Made by a program: the position numbers and the translations under genes | The notes under the pieces: model-generated | Seen by the model: only the letters and a program-made list of their open reading frames with translations | Told to the model about the DNA's origin: nothing | The model's database searches: none | Shown here: positions 8,616 to 17,321 of the stretch, one piece after another | Numbering within the stretch: position 1 is the first letter of the stretch | Layout of the letters: each line of letters starts with the position of its first letter | NCBI GenBank assembly: GCA_934667105.1 | Contig: CAKULG010000014.1 | Span: forward strand, 12,595-76,594 | Reading direction: 5' to 3' | DNA from: an uncultured Clostridia bacterium | GTDB taxonomy: Bacteria; Bacillota; Clostridia; Christensenellales; Aristaeellaceae | DNA: 64,000 nt

Positions 8616-9233
8616 ATGCTGAAAACGATTGCAAGCGGCGTTTCCGCGGGCATAGCGGTCGGCCTGGGCGGCAGCGTGTTTCTGGCCTGCGATAACCGAT
8701 ATATAGGGGCGGCGCTTTTTTCCGTGGCGCTTCTTAGCATCTGCTATCTGGATTATTATCTTTTCACCGGGAAGATCGGCTACGCGGTTCAGGATCATTC
8801 CCGGAAGAGTGTGGAACGGCTGTTGACGGGCCTGCTGGCGAACCTGGCCGCCGCGTTCGCCCTGGGCGCGGCCGTTCGCTTCGCGCTTCCGGCGCTGGGG
8901 GAAAAGGCCGCCGTCCTGTGCGCCGGGAAGATAGAGCAGCGCTTTTTCACAACCTTCGTCCGCGCCTGCTTCTGCGGGATGCTGATGTATCTGGCGGTGC
9001 AGATTTTCCGGGCGAAAAAAACGCCCCTCGGCATTCTTTTCTGCATCCCTACGTTTATTCTCAGCGGCTTTGAGCATTCTATTGCGGATATGTTTTATTT
9101 CGGCGCATCCGGGACGCTCACGCCGCAAATTCTGCGCTTCGAGCTGGCGGCCGTTCTGGGCAACGCCGTGGGCAGCCTGGCGCTGGCGCTGCTTGAAAGG
9201 GCGGGCAAAAAGCAGGAAGAAGGCACGCCCTGA
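8616..9233 (+). CDS. Formate/nitrite transporter (FNT) family channel, short form
   Basis: 205 residues with about six membrane segments. Family signatures are GIAVGLGGSVFLAC near the start, LFTGKIGYAV, and the pore motif IPTFILSGFEHSIADMFYF with its conserved histidine. Usual FNT proteins have 250-280 residues, so the loops here are short. It lies between uxaA and formate-tetrahydrofolate ligase, which suggests that it moves formate across the membrane to feed or drain the C1 pool. Its substrate could also be nitrite or hydrosulfide; the fhs neighbour favours formate. Confidence 0.8.
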   Translation: MLKTIASGVSAGIAVGLGGSVFLACDNRYIGAALFSVALLSICYLDYYLFTGKIGYAVQDHSRKSVERLLTGLLANLAAAFALGAAVRFALPALGEKAAVLCAGKIEQRFFTTFVRACFCGMLMYLAVQIFRAKKTPLGILFCIPTFILSGFEHSIADMFYFGASGTLTPQILRFELAAVLGNAVGSLALALLERAGKKQEEGTP

Positions 9234-9293
9234 CGGCGCTTTATTACAGAAAAAATCTCCGGCAGGCAGTCATGAAAAACAAGGAGAGCAGCG

Positions 9294-10970
9294 ATGACTT
9301 ATTTATCTGATATTGAAATCGCGCAGCAATGCAAGCCCCGGCACATTCTGGAAATCGCCCGGCGCGCCCATATCGACGAAAAATACGTCGAGCAATACGG
9401 CGGCTACAAGGCGAAGATCGATCTATCCCTTTTGCAGGAAACCCAACGGAAAAACGGCAAGCTGATTCTCGTCACCGCCATCACGCCCACCCCTGCGGGG
9501 GAAGGAAAAACCACCACCACCATCGGCCTGGCCGACGGCCTGCGCCGCATTGGCAAGGACGCGGTGGTCGCCCTGCGGGAGCCCTCGCTGGGCCCTGTTT
9601 TCGGCGTGAAGGGCGGCGCGGCGGGGGGCGGCTACGCGCAGGTCGTGCCCATGGAGGATATTAACCTTCATTTCACCGGCGATTTCCACGCCATCGGCGC
9701 GGCGAATAATCTGCTGGCCGCGATGCTGGATAATCATATTCAGCAGGGCAACGCCCTGGGAATCGACGTGAAAAAAATCACCTGGAAGCGCTGCGTCGAT
9801 ATGAACGATCGGCAGCTGCGCTTCGTGGTGGACGGCCTGGGAGGCCCCGTAAACGGCACCCCCCGGGAGGACGGCTTTGATATCACCGTGGCCAGCGAGG
9901 TAATGGCGGTTTTCTGCTTGGCCTCCTCCATTGCGGATTTAAAGGCGCGGCTTGCGAGAATTATTGTGGGCTATACCCATGACGACCGGCCCGTCACGGC
10001 GGGGGAGCTTCACGCCCAGGGGGCGATGACGGCGCTTTTGAAGGACGCGCTTAAGCCCAACCTCGTCCAGACGCTGGAGGGAACGCCCGCCTTCGTCCAC
10101 GGCGGCCCCTTCGCCAATATCGCTCATGGCTGCAATTCCGTGACGGCCACGCGCATGGCGCTGAAAATGAGCGATTACACCGTCACCGAGGCGGGCTTCG
10201 GCGCGGATCTGGGGGCGGAGAAATTTTTGGATATTAAGTGCCGCATGGCCGGGCTTGTCCCCGACGCCGTGGTGATCGTCGCTACGGTGCGCGCGCTGAA
10301 AATGCACGGCGGCCTGGATAAAAATTCGTTGGCTGCGGAGGATCTTCAGGCGTTGGAGCGGGGCGTGCCCAATCTGCTTCGCCATGTTTCCAATATAAAA
10401 AACGTGTACGGCCTTCCCTGCGTCGTGGCTGTAAATCGTTTCCCCACCGATACCGACCGGGAAATTGATTTCATCATCGCCAAGTGCCGCGCGCTGGGGG
10501 TGAACGCCGTTCTTTCCAACGTCTGGGCGGAGGGCGGCAAGGGCGGCGAAGCGCTGGCCCGGGAGGCGGCGCGCCTGTGCCAGGAGGAAAAAGGGCGTTT
10601 CACCTTCGCCTATGGGGATGAGCTGGGCATTGCCGAAAAAATCGAGGCGGTGGTGAAAAAGGTGTACGGCGGCGCGGGGATAAGCGTCGCGCCCGGCGCG
10701 CAGCGGCAGATCGACCGGCTGGAGGCCCTGGGCTTTGGCAAATACCCTGTCTGCATTGCCAAAACGCAGTACAGCTTTTCGGACGACCCGGCGAAGCTCG
10801 GCGCGCCGGAGGGCTTCACCGTAACCGTTAAAAATGTGAAGGCCTCGGCGGGGGCGGGCTTTGTGGTGGCGCTCACCGGCGATATTATGACCATGCCCGG
10901 GCTGCCCAAAAAGCCCGCCGCGGAAAATATCGACGTGGATGAAAACGGCCGAATTACCGGCCTGTTTTGA
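9294..10970 (+). CDS. fhs: Formate-tetrahydrofolate ligase
   Basis: 558 residues, the normal length. The P-loop [18 protein letters not shown], the [20 protein letters not shown] segment and the [19 protein letters not shown] stretch are hallmarks. It makes 10-formyl-THF from formate, ATP and THF, the entry to the methyl branch of the Wood-Ljungdahl pathway and a source of purine C1 units. AAGGAG lies eight bases before the ATG. It sits 60 bases after the FNT channel and is probably co-transcribed; a strong hairpin follows. Confidence 0.97.
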   Translation: MTYLSDIEIAQQCKPRHILEIARRAHIDEKYVEQYGGYKAKIDLSLLQETQRKNGKLILVTAITPTPAGEGKTTTTIGLADGLRRIGKDAVVALREPSLGPVFGVKGGAAGGGYAQVVPMEDINLHFTGDFHAIGAANNLLAAMLDNHIQQGNALGIDVKKITWKRCVDMNDRQLRFVVDGLGGPVNGTPREDGFDITVASEVMAVFCLASSIADLKARLARIIVGYTHDDRPVTAGELHAQGAMTALLKDALKPNLVQTLEGTPAFVHGGPFANIAHGCNSVTATRMALKMSDYTVTEAGFGADLGAEKFLDIKCRMAGLVPDAVVIVATVRALKMHGGLDKNSLAAEDLQALERGVPNLLRHVSNIKNVYGLPCVVAVNRFPTDTDREIDFIIAKCRALGVNAVLSNVWAEGGKGGEALAREAARLCQEEKGRFTFAYGDELGIAEKIEAVVKKVYGGAGISVAPGAQRQIDRLEALGFGKYPVCIAKTQYSFSDDPAKLGAPEGFTVTVKNVKASAGAGFVVALTGDIMTMPGLPKKPAAENIDVDENGRITGLF

Positions 10971-10987
10971 AACGCGTCTGCATCCGT

Positions 10988-11019
10988 CAGGGCGTCGAAA
11001 AAAGCTTTTCGACGCCCTG
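10988..11019 (+). terminator. Strong hairpin after fhs
   Basis: The arms 10988-11001 and 11006-11019 are perfectly complementary over 14 bp with a 4-base loop. The T-run is displaced (T-rich from about 11032). It probably ends fhs transcription before the tRNA promoter. Confidence 0.7.
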
Positions 11020-11075
11020 CAAATGCAAGACTTTTTGCGGCTTTTCGTTTTTTTGATTTTTTCGAATTTTTCCCC

Positions 11076-11104
11076 TTGACAAAAAAGCGGGAACGCTGTA
11101 ATAT
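11076..11104 (+). promoter_or_regulatory. Promoter of tRNA-Lys
   Basis: Perfect TTGACA (11076-11081), a 17-base spacer and TAATAT (11099-11104), 18 bases before the mature tRNA. Confidence 0.8.
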
Positions 11105-11121
11105 ATACACGTTCATTCAAT

Positions 11122-11197
11122 GCGCCATTAGCTCAGTTGGTAGAGCACCTGACTCTTAATCAGGGTGTCCCGGGTTCGAGTCCCTGATGGCGCACCA
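11122..11197 (+). tRNA. tRNA-Lys (anticodon CTT), CCA encoded
   Basis: Full cloverleaf: acceptor stem GCGCCAT with ATGGCGC, a D-loop containing AGCTCAGTTGGTAGAGC, anticodon loop CTCTTAA (anticodon CTT, reading AAG), a T-loop with GGTTCGAGTCC, and an encoded CCA at 11195-11197. Confidence 0.97.
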
Positions 11198-11200
11198 TTC

Positions 11201-11227
11201 ACCGTCTCAGAAGAGGCGGTTTTTTTG
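11201..11227 (+). terminator. Terminator of tRNA-Lys
   Basis: The ACCGTCTC (11201-11208) and GAGGCGGT (11213-11220) stem is followed directly by a run of T. Confidence 0.85.
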
Positions 11228-11573
11228 TGTGCATTACCGGGCGAAGCGGCGGCGCGGGCGACTTTTTTGCCGCTTGTCGTTTGCAGGCCTTTTGACTGGG
11301 TGAAGCCTGGCTTTTCTTTGCCCTCCGGCGCTTCGGTCTTTGCTGGCGCGGCGGATTTTTATTTATTGGAAGAAAATTGATAGACAAAGCGGCGGATAAA
11401 CGCTATAATACAAGCGGTTAAACACGACTAACCAATTGCTTTCGCCGACACACAGGGGCTTTCCTCCGGCGGAGGGCGCATTGGAAGCGCCTCTGGGGTA
11501 AATGAATCGTTTGCGGTTTTGGCTGAGCGTTCCCATTGAACGTTGGATTTTTTATGAAGGAGGAACAAGAAAA
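11228..11573 (+). other. Gene-free stretch with promoter and leader of a decayed gene
   Basis: No gene seen. A good promoter, TAGACA (11381-11386), 17 bases, TATAAT (11404-11409), is followed by a leader of about 160 bases up to a strong ribosome site (GAAGGAGG) before the ATG at 11574. The leader is G/C-rich with a weak hairpin near 11532-11550 followed by T's. It matches no riboswitch class I can recall. Confidence 0.55.
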
Positions 11574-12009
11574 TGAACCGCACGGAACTGAAAAACTATA
11601 AACGAGACGCTCTGCTTGGCGCGCTGGGCGCGTTTTTGATGCTGATCGGCGATCTGTGCCTGAGCGTGATTCCGGCAAGCCCGGGGGACGGCGGGCTGTT
11701 TGCCCGGGAAGCCTATCTGAGCGGGACATGGGAAGCGTAGCGGCTGCCGCTGCTGATTGCAACGGGGCTTTGCGGTATGGCGCTGGGATTTTTCACCGTT
11801 CGTCTATCCTACCGGCAAATACGGCCGCAGCACCGCGGAACCCGCTTGGCGGTTCTGGCGGGGGGGCGTGATCTACATCGCCACGGCGGGGGCGCTGCAC
11901 CTTTTTATCGGCAGCCTTGCCGACTGGACGAACACCCTCGCTCCGCTGCTCGGACGGGAGGAAACGACGGCGCTGATTCAGGCGCAGTATGCTCGCCTTA
12001 TGCCCGCCA
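11574..12009 (+). pseudogene. Broken small membrane protein gene (nonsense codon plus frameshift)
   Basis: Starts MNRTELKNYKRDALLGALGA after a perfect ribosome site, but hits TAG at 11738 after 55 residues. The same frame continues past the stop (RLPLLIATGLCGMALGFFT), and coding sense then moves to another frame near 11855 (VIYIATAGALHLFIGSLADW). Together the pieces give a membrane protein with about four hydrophobic segments, similar in style to uncharacterised DUF6796-type proteins (family name from memory, not certain). The promoter and ribosome site are intact, so the loss looks recent or the DNA carries sequencing errors. Confidence 0.65.
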
Positions 12010-12193
12010 TGCGAAATTCACCTGGGGGATAAAAAACGGCGGCGCGCTGGCCGGGCTTTTGCCGGGCTTCCGGCTGGTTGAGGAGCACAGCCTTACCGAG
12101 GGCATGGCGGAATTTGTTCCGATTTATAAACTGCTGGGAAAGCTCCCTTTTGTACGGAATATCTCCAACAAGATCATCGTGCTTGAAAAGTAG
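12010..12193 (+). pseudogene. C-terminal remnant of a COG3315-type (leucine carboxyl methyltransferase-like) SAM methyltransferase
   Basis: Only the last ~60 residues remain: KFTWGIKNGGALAGLLPGFR, then EEHSLTEGMAEFVP and an end reading NKIIVLEK. That ending is typical of class I methyltransferases related to leucine carboxyl/O-methyltransferases. The catalytic N-terminal two thirds are missing, and the piece abuts the broken membrane protein gene without a spacer, so a deletion probably joined two genes at about 12010. Confidence 0.6.
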
Positions 12194-12303
12194 GGGGCAA
12201 TCCGCCGGTCTGGGGCCGAATGATCCGGAGAGGAGCGGACGAAAGAAACGCTCCTCCGCATGCGCGGCGCGGGCGGACGCGCCCGAAAGCCGCCTCCGGC
12301 GTA

Positions 12304-13593
12304 TTATTGCTTTTCATGGGTGGAAGGTCGGGCCAGAAAGAAAACGGCGCAGCAGAAAAGTGTGAGGGCGTGGCCCGCGAGGCTGGCGTAGCCCGCCCCC
12401 AGAACGCCGTGGGTGTACGTCCAGCAAAAGGTGCAAAGCAGCGTTGCCGCCGCCCCCAGCAGGGAGGCCAGCAGCGCTTTTTTTTGCAGGCCCAGGCCCG
12501 TCATCAGCCCGCCCAACACCTGCTGCACGGGCATCAGCACCGAAAGGGGGCATAGCGCCCGCAGCAGGGGCGTCAGCTCGGGCAGGCGATACACCGTGCG
12601 CCCGATCCAGGGGGCCAGCAGATAAAGCAGCCCCGCGCATCCGGCCCCCGCCCCCAGCGCGGCCAGCAGCAGCCGGGCCGCCAGCCGTCCCTCCGCTCGG
12701 GCGGAGCCGCACCGGGCCGCCGCCGGCCCCCCCACCGTGCCCAGCGCCCCGGCCAGCATGCCGGGCAGCATGAGAAAGGGCATCGCCATACCGTTGAGCA
12801 TGCCCAGGCGGCTCACCGCCTCCCCGGCGGGCAGCCCTGCGGCCATCAGCCGCTGGGGAATCACGGCGCCGCAGAGCATGCGCAGCCCGGTGTGGGAAAG
12901 GCGCGTGGCCATCAGCGGCAGCGATAGCCGCCACAGCCGCTTTTTCACGCCGGGCAGGCGCGCATCTCGCCGATAGGAGGGCACCCGGCCAATCCACAGC
13001 GCCATCAGCAGCAGCCCCGCCGCCTCGCCCAGGGTGGTGGAAAGGGCGGGCAGCGCGGCGCGATAGGCCAGCGTGACCTGAGGAACCAGCCATAAAAGTG
13101 CCAGCACCCCCGCCAGCCGCGCGCCCTGCTCCGCCAGCTCGCTCAGTGCCGGGGGCCAGGCGTTGCCCGCCCCGAAGCAATAGCCGTCGTATACGCTGGA
13201 TGCGCCGATGAGCAGCACGCAGGGGGAGAAGAAAATCAGGGAGGGCAGCGTGCGCGCGTCCCCCAGCCGGGCGGCGATCCAGGGGGAGAGCATCAGAAAA
13301 AGCGGGCACAGCAAAAGCGCGATGCGGCAGGCCAGCTGCCGCCCGGCGTACAGGATCAATTCCCGATCCTCCGGCTGCGCCTTGGCCGTCAGGCGGCTCA
13401 CCGCTCCGGGCAGCCCTGCCGACGCGGGGGCCAGAAAAAGCATATGCGCCCCCGAGGCTAATTCCATAATGCCCATGGCCTCGGGGCCCAGCAGCCGGGA
13501 AAAGCCCAGCCGCATCAAAAAGCCCAGCCCCCGCACCGCCACATTGCATCCCGTAGTCACCAGCGTCTGCCGCCGCAAGCTCTGCCGCTTCAT
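12304..13593 (-). CDS. SpoVB-like polysaccharide flippase (MVF/MATE-related, PST family)
   Basis: 429 residues, almost entirely hydrophobic with about 12 membrane segments. The start LRRQTLVTTGCNVAVRGLGF and the GFSRLLGPEAMGIMELAS stretch match the N-terminal helices of stage V sporulation protein B and other oligosaccharide flippases. SpoVB itself is usually 500-550 residues, so this is a short member. It probably moves a lipid-linked cell-wall or polysaccharide precursor across the membrane; the substrate is not readable. Transcribed alone, divergent from the cobalamin transporter operon. Confidence 0.8.
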   Translation of the reverse strand: MKRQSLRRQTLVTTGCNVAVRGLGFLMRLGFSRLLGPEAMGIMELASGAHMLFLAPASAGLPGAVSRLTAKAQPEDRELILYAGRQLACRIALLLCPLFLMLSPWIAARLGDARTLPSLIFFSPCVLLIGASSVYDGYCFGAGNAWPPALSELAEQGARLAGVLALLWLVPQVTLAYRAALPALSTTLGEAAGLLLMALWIGRVPSYRRDARLPGVKKRLWRLSLPLMATRLSHTGLRMLCGAVIPQRLMAAGLPAGEAVSRLGMLNGMAMPFLMLPGMLAGALGTVGGPAAARCGSARAEGRLAARLLLAALGAGAGCAGLLYLLAPWIGRTVYRLPELTPLLRALCPLSVLMPVQQVLGGLMTGLGLQKKALLASLLGAAATLLCTFCWTYTHGVLGAGYASLAGHALTLFCCAVFFLARPSTHEKQ

Positions 13594-13685
13594 CCAATTC
13601 CCCTCCGCTTCCCTTCAGCATATGAGGGCGCTTTTCCGCCCATGCCTGGGGCGCGGGGCGGAAAAGCCGCGACGCTGGCCGCCGA

Positions 13686-13714
13686 TTGACGAAAAAGGGA
13701 AAAACGGCTATAAT
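13686..13714 (+). promoter_or_regulatory. Promoter of the cobalamin-riboswitch transcript
   Basis: TTGACG (13686-13691), a 17-base spacer and TATAAT (13709-13714), about 20 bases before the riboswitch. Confidence 0.75.
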
Positions 13715-13732
13715 AAGCGCGACAAATGAATA

Positions 13733-13953
13733 GCCGGTGTATCTGCGTGGAAACACGCGACGCTCGCCCTTTCGTATGGGGAGAGCGCCATGGGAACGCG
13801 GGTGTGATTCCCGGGCTATCCCAGTAACCGTGAAGCGGACGAAAGAACTTAGGCGGCGGAATGCTTTTCCCTCGCCCGGACCCAGCCATTGTCGCAAGAT
13901 GAGAAGGCGTTCCAGTAGGATGATGCCAAGCCGGGAGACCTGTTTACACCGAA
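13733..13953 (+). promoter_or_regulatory. Cobalamin (AdoCbl) riboswitch
   Basis: The closing helix GGTGTA (13736-13741) pairs with TACACC (13945-13950). Inside are the hallmark core segments: GGGAACGCGGGTGTGATTCC around 13793-13812, CCAGTAACCGTGAAG, and the 3' box GCCAAGCCGGGAGACCTG (about 13925-13942). The usual CTGCCCCCGCAACTGT box is changed to CTATCCCAGTAACCGT, still a recognisable B12-box variant. It precedes a BtuF-BtuC-BtuD set, as expected for B12 uptake control. Confidence 0.88.
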
Positions 13954-14046
13954 TGCTGCTCCTGGGGATGGGATATGCTATGCTGTGCCCGGCGCGGGCG
14001 AACGCAAGGCGGAAGGCTGCTTTGCGCTTTGTTTGCGTTTGCACAA

Positions 14047-14091
14047 AAAGGCGGCTCTCTTTCGGGAAAAGGGGCCGCCTTTGGCTTTTCT
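14047..14091 (+). terminator. Terminator/attenuator hairpin downstream of the riboswitch
   Basis: AAAGGCGGC (14047-14055) pairs perfectly with GCCGCCTTT (14074-14082), followed by a T-rich stretch. It lies about 95 bases after the aptamer and 45 before btuF, so it is the likely expression platform switched by B12. The competing antiterminator is not obvious by eye. Confidence 0.65.
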
Positions 14092-14134
14092 CCCAGCCTG
14101 TTCATTTGATCTTATCTTCAAGGGAGGAACCTCT

Positions 14135-15049
14135 ATGTCCCGCAAACTGGTATCTCTGCTGCTGTGCCTGGCCCTGTGCCTGTGCGCCCTGCCCGTGCTG
14201 GCGGAGGATGGCGTGACCGTCACCGACATGAAGGGCCGGGAAATCACCCTGGACGCGCCCGCCGCGCGCATTGTGGCCCTGAGCCCCTCGGATTGCGAAA
14301 TCCTTTACGCCCTGGGGGCGGAGGATACGCTGGTGGGCCGCGGCCAATACTGCGATTATCCCGAGGCGGTGCTGGAAATTCCCGCGGTGAATTCCGGCGC
14401 GGAAACCAACCTGGAGCAGATTCTGGCCCTGAACCCCCAGGTTGTGGTGATGACGGCCATGGCCCAGACCACCGAGCAGGTGGAAGCCCTGGAAAAGGCG
14501 GGGGTGAAGGTGGTGGTTTCCGACGCGCAGGATATCGCCGGAACCTATGAAGCCATCGCGCTGCTGGGCAAGCTGGTGGGCAAGGAAGCGGAAGCGGACG
14601 CGCTCATCACGCAGATGAAGGATGCCTTTGCCGCTATTGCCGAGAAGGCGGAAAACACGGGCAAGACCGTGTATTTCGAAGTATCCCCGCTGGAATATGG
14701 CCTGTGGACGGCGGGCAAAAACACCTTTATGGACGAGCTGGCCACGATCTGCGGCCTGGAAAACGCCTTTGCGGATGTGGAAGGCTGGCAGGGCGTTTCC
14801 CAGGAGCAGGTGCTGGCCCGTGATCCCGATTATATCGTGACCATCAGCATGTACTTTGGCGAAGGCCCCACCCCGGTGGAAGAAATTCTGGGCCGTAAGG
14901 GCTGGGAAGGGCTGAAGGCCGTTAAGAATCAGCAGGTGTTCAACGCGGACAGCAACGCCATGTCTCGTCCCGCTCCCCGGCTGGTGGACGCGGCCCAGGC
15001 GCTGTTTGATTTCGTTTACGGCGCGGCGGAGGAAGCTCCCGCCGCCTGA
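14135..15049 (+). CDS. btuF: ABC transporter substrate-binding protein, cobalamin type
   Basis: 304 residues. A signal peptide (SRKLVSLLLCLALCLCALPVLA) precedes a periplasmic-binding domain of the BtuF/FecB class: MKGREITLDAPAARIVALSP, then LGAEDTLVGRGQYCDYPEAV and NLEQILALNPQVVV, and later GWQGVSQEQVLARDPDYIV. It captures corrinoid outside the membrane. There is no clear lipobox although the organism looks Gram-positive; Cys residues inside the hydrophobic core leave anchoring open. ATG at 14135 with GGGAGG upstream. The riboswitch makes cobalamin more likely than a siderophore. Confidence 0.85.
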   Translation: MSRKLVSLLLCLALCLCALPVLAEDGVTVTDMKGREITLDAPAARIVALSPSDCEILYALGAEDTLVGRGQYCDYPEAVLEIPAVNSGAETNLEQILALNPQVVVMTAMAQTTEQVEALEKAGVKVVVSDAQDIAGTYEAIALLGKLVGKEAEADALITQMKDAFAAIAEKAENTGKTVYFEVSPLEYGLWTAGKNTFMDELATICGLENAFADVEGWQGVSQEQVLARDPDYIVTISMYFGEGPTPVEEILGRKGWEGLKAVKNQQVFNADSNAMSRPAPRLVDAAQALFDFVYGAAEEAPAA

Positions 15050-15057
15050 GCATTCCC

Positions 15058-15090
15058 GGGCGGAGGAGCGCGGCGGGCGTTCCTCCGCCC
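15058..15090 (+). terminator. Intercistronic hairpin between btuF and btuC
   Basis: GGGCGGAGGA (15058-15067) pairs perfectly with TCCTCCGCCC (15081-15090). There is no strong T-run. It could stabilise the btuF part of the mRNA or partly terminate, giving more binding protein than permease. Confidence 0.55.
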
Positions 15091-15126
15091 CTATTTGCAG
15101 ATCATTAAAAGGAGCTTTGGGCGTTT

Positions 15127-16167
15127 ATGCGAAATCATGGAATGCGAAGGGCGGCCGCCGTGGCGGCGGGGGGAGCGCTGACGCTGTTCACCGCGCTTTT
15201 GTGCGTCAGCCTGGGCAGCGTGCGCATCCCGCTGGATGAAACCTGGCGCATTATCGGCGGCGCGCTGCTGGGCCGGCCCGGGTCGGAGGGGCCCTTCACG
15301 GCGATTCTTCTGTCCGTCCGGCTGCCCCGGGTGCTGTGCGCGGGGCTGATGGGGGCGGCGCTTTCCCTGTGCGGCGCGGCCATGCAGGGGCTGCTGCGCA
15401 ATCCCCTGGCGGACGGCTCCACCCTGGGGGTTTCCGCCGGAGCTTCCCTGGGTGCGGCGGGGGCGATTTTGCTGGGCTTTTCCCTGCCGGGCTTCGCCCT
15501 GGGCGGCACGGCGCTTTTGGCCATGGCCTTCGCGTTTCTTTCGCTGCTGCTGATTCTGGGGCTTTCCTATGCCCTGGATCGCTCCCTTTCCACCCAGACC
15601 ATCCTGCTTACAGGCGTGATATTTTCCATGCTGGTCAGCAGCGCGCTGAGCCTGCTGATCGCCTTTTCGGGGGAAAAGCTGCGCTCTATCACCTTCTGGA
15701 CCATGGGCTCCCTCTCCGGCATGGGCTATGCCCAGGCGCTGCTTTTGCTGGGGGTGCTGGCGCCCTTCGGGGGGCTGCTGCTTTTCCTGGGGCGGGAGTT
15801 GAACGCCTTCGCCCTGGGGGAGGAAAACGCACGTCAGGTGGGGGTGCCTGTGCGCCGGGTGAAGCTGCTGGTGATGATCGCCGCCTCGGCGCTGATTGGT
15901 GCGTGCGTATCGGTGGGGGGCTGCATTGGCTTTGTGGGGCTGATCGTGCCTCATATGACGCGCTTTGTCACCGGGCCCGATCACCGGCGGCTGCTGCCCG
16001 CCTCGCTGTTTGCGGGAGGAATCTTTCTCATGCTGACCGATCTGTGCGCCCGCACGCTGCTGCGGCCTCTGGAACTGCCCCTGGGGGCGGTGACGTCGGT
16101 GATGGGCGCGGCGGTATTCCTGATTATTTTTTACCGGGAGCGGCGAAAGGAGCGGGGGGCATGCTGA
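15127..16167 (+). CDS. btuC: FecCD/BtuC-family permease
   Basis: 346 residues, about ten membrane helices. Family motifs: RLPRVLCAGLMGAALSLCGA, MQGLLRNPLADGSTLGVSAG, and the coupling-loop GCIGFVGLIVPHMTRF near the C-terminus. It forms the membrane channel for the BtuF-delivered ligand and pairs with the ATPase encoded by the next gene, whose start overlaps this gene by seven bases. Confidence 0.92.
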   Translation: MRNHGMRRAAAVAAGGALTLFTALLCVSLGSVRIPLDETWRIIGGALLGRPGSEGPFTAILLSVRLPRVLCAGLMGAALSLCGAAMQGLLRNPLADGSTLGVSAGASLGAAGAILLGFSLPGFALGGTALLAMAFAFLSLLLILGLSYALDRSLSTQTILLTGVIFSMLVSSALSLLIAFSGEKLRSITFWTMGSLSGMGYAQALLLLGVLAPFGGLLLFLGRELNAFALGEENARQVGVPVRRVKLLVMIAASALIGACVSVGGCIGFVGLIVPHMTRFVTGPDHRRLLPASLFAGGIFLMLTDLCARTLLRPLELPLGAVTSVMGAAVFLIIFYRERRKERGAC

Positions 16168-16916
16168 AGGCGGCAGACGTTTCGGCGGGCTACGGAGGCC
16201 GCAGGGCGATTCGGGGGATTGATTTAAGGGTGGCCCCGGGGGAATGGTGGATGCTGGCAGGGCCCAACGGCGCGGGAAAATCCACCCTGCTGCGTGCGCT
16301 GGCGGGGGCGCTGCCCTATGAAGGCAGCATTGCCCTGCTGGGCCGGGAATTGCGGGATTACCGTCCTTTGGAATTAGCGCGGCTTGTGGGCATGCTTGCC
16401 CAGCGGCACGCGGTGGGCTACGCCTTTTCGGTGGAGGAGGTGGTTCGCCTGGGACGCTATGCCTACGCCCGGGGGCTTTTCCATCGGGGCGATCCGGAGG
16501 GGGACGCCCGGGTGGAGGAGGCGCTTGCGCAAACGGGCCTGACCGCGCTGCGGGCCCGCAGCGTGCTCTCCCTTTCAGGGGGCGAATTGCAGCGGGTTTT
16601 TCTGGCCCAGGCGCTGGCCCAGCAGCCCCGGCTGCTGCTGCTGGATGAGCCCGCCAATCATCTGGATCCGCCTTATCAGAAAGAACTGTTCGAATTGATT
16701 GGCGATTGGCTGCGCGTTCCGGGCCGCGCCGTCGTTACCGTGATGCACGATGTGAGCCTGGCCCGGCGCTATGGCACCCACGCGCTGCTGCTTCGGGCGG
16801 GTGAAATCGTGGCGGCGGGAGAAACCGGCGCGGTGCTTTCCCGGCAGCATCTTCAGGCGGCCTATGGGATGGATGTGCAGGGCTGGTTTCTGGAAACGCT
16901 GTCGGCGTGGGAATAA
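16161..16916 (+). CDS. btuD: ABC transporter ATP-binding protein, BtuD/FepC type
   Basis: 251 residues. Walker A GPNGAGKST, signature LSLSGGELQRVFLAQALA, Walker B LLLLDEPANHLDPPYQ and the switch His in VTVMHDVSLARRYG are complete. It powers import through the permease just upstream. The ATG at 16161 overlaps the permease end. The same frame stays open far upstream, but that part runs inside btuC and is not coding. Confidence 0.92.
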   Translation: MLKAADVSAGYGGRRAIRGIDLRVAPGEWWMLAGPNGAGKSTLLRALAGALPYEGSIALLGRELRDYRPLELARLVGMLAQRHAVGYAFSVEEVVRLGRYAYARGLFHRGDPEGDARVEEALAQTGLTALRARSVLSLSGGELQRVFLAQALAQQPRLLLLDEPANHLDPPYQKELFELIGDWLRVPGRAVVTVMHDVSLARRYGTHALLLRAGEIVAAGETGAVLSRQHLQAAYGMDVQGWFLETLSAWE

Positions 16917-17031
16917 CCGGCGTAACATTCTTTGGCACCGTCGCTCTGCGTTCTCGCTAAGGCGGGCAGCGGGTTTGAAGACGGCAAGTATATGAAAACG
17001 TCAGCCCTCAATAAAAGGGCGGCGCTGGCAG

Positions 17032-17081
17032 AGCGGCTTCCTGCTCCCTCAATTTCGTTAGTGGAGAAGCCGCTTGTTTTT
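17032..17081 (+). terminator. Terminator downstream of btuD
   Basis: AGCGGCTTC (17032-17040) pairs with GAAGCCGCT (17066-17074) across a 25-base loop, followed by TTGTTTTTTG. Confidence 0.65.
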
Positions 17082-17222
17082 TGCTGCTATCCATACAACT
17101 TTCTTGGAGGGGTGCGGGGGAACTATTCTAAAAAAGGGCCGCCCTTTTAGAGGCGGCTGAGGGCAAGCAATTCTTAAATTGCCGCCCGAAGCCCGCGCTT
17201 CCGCTTTGCGGAGTAGCGCGGG

Positions 17223-17261
17223 GGGATACAATGAAGGGCTGATCGCCCTTCATTGTATCCC
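17223..17261. repeat. 17-bp perfect inverted repeat within a gene-free stretch
   Basis: 17223-17239 and 17245-17261 are perfect reverse complements (GGGATACAATGAAGGGC) around a 5-base loop. They lie in the 405-base gap between btuD and the glucan synthase gene. The rest of that gap (17082-17222) holds a second small hairpin near 17135-17150 and a GC-rich stretch with no frame I can support. The gap resembles dispersed intergenic repeat DNA of Clostridia, an impression and not a match. Confidence 0.6.
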
Positions 17262-17321
17262 GCAAGGTTGTTCGATACTTTTTTTGACAGTCTGTAGCGG
17301 AGACGCCGCTTTATTATCCAT

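Noticed and set aside
11420..11573. Leader before the decayed membrane gene as a riboswitch
   Set aside because: The length is suitable, but no conserved core of any class I know can be matched and pairing is weak.
15336..16160. Long N-terminal extension of the BtuD reading frame
   Set aside because: It runs out of frame inside the btuC gene, whose own frame has all permease motifs; BtuD begins at 16161.
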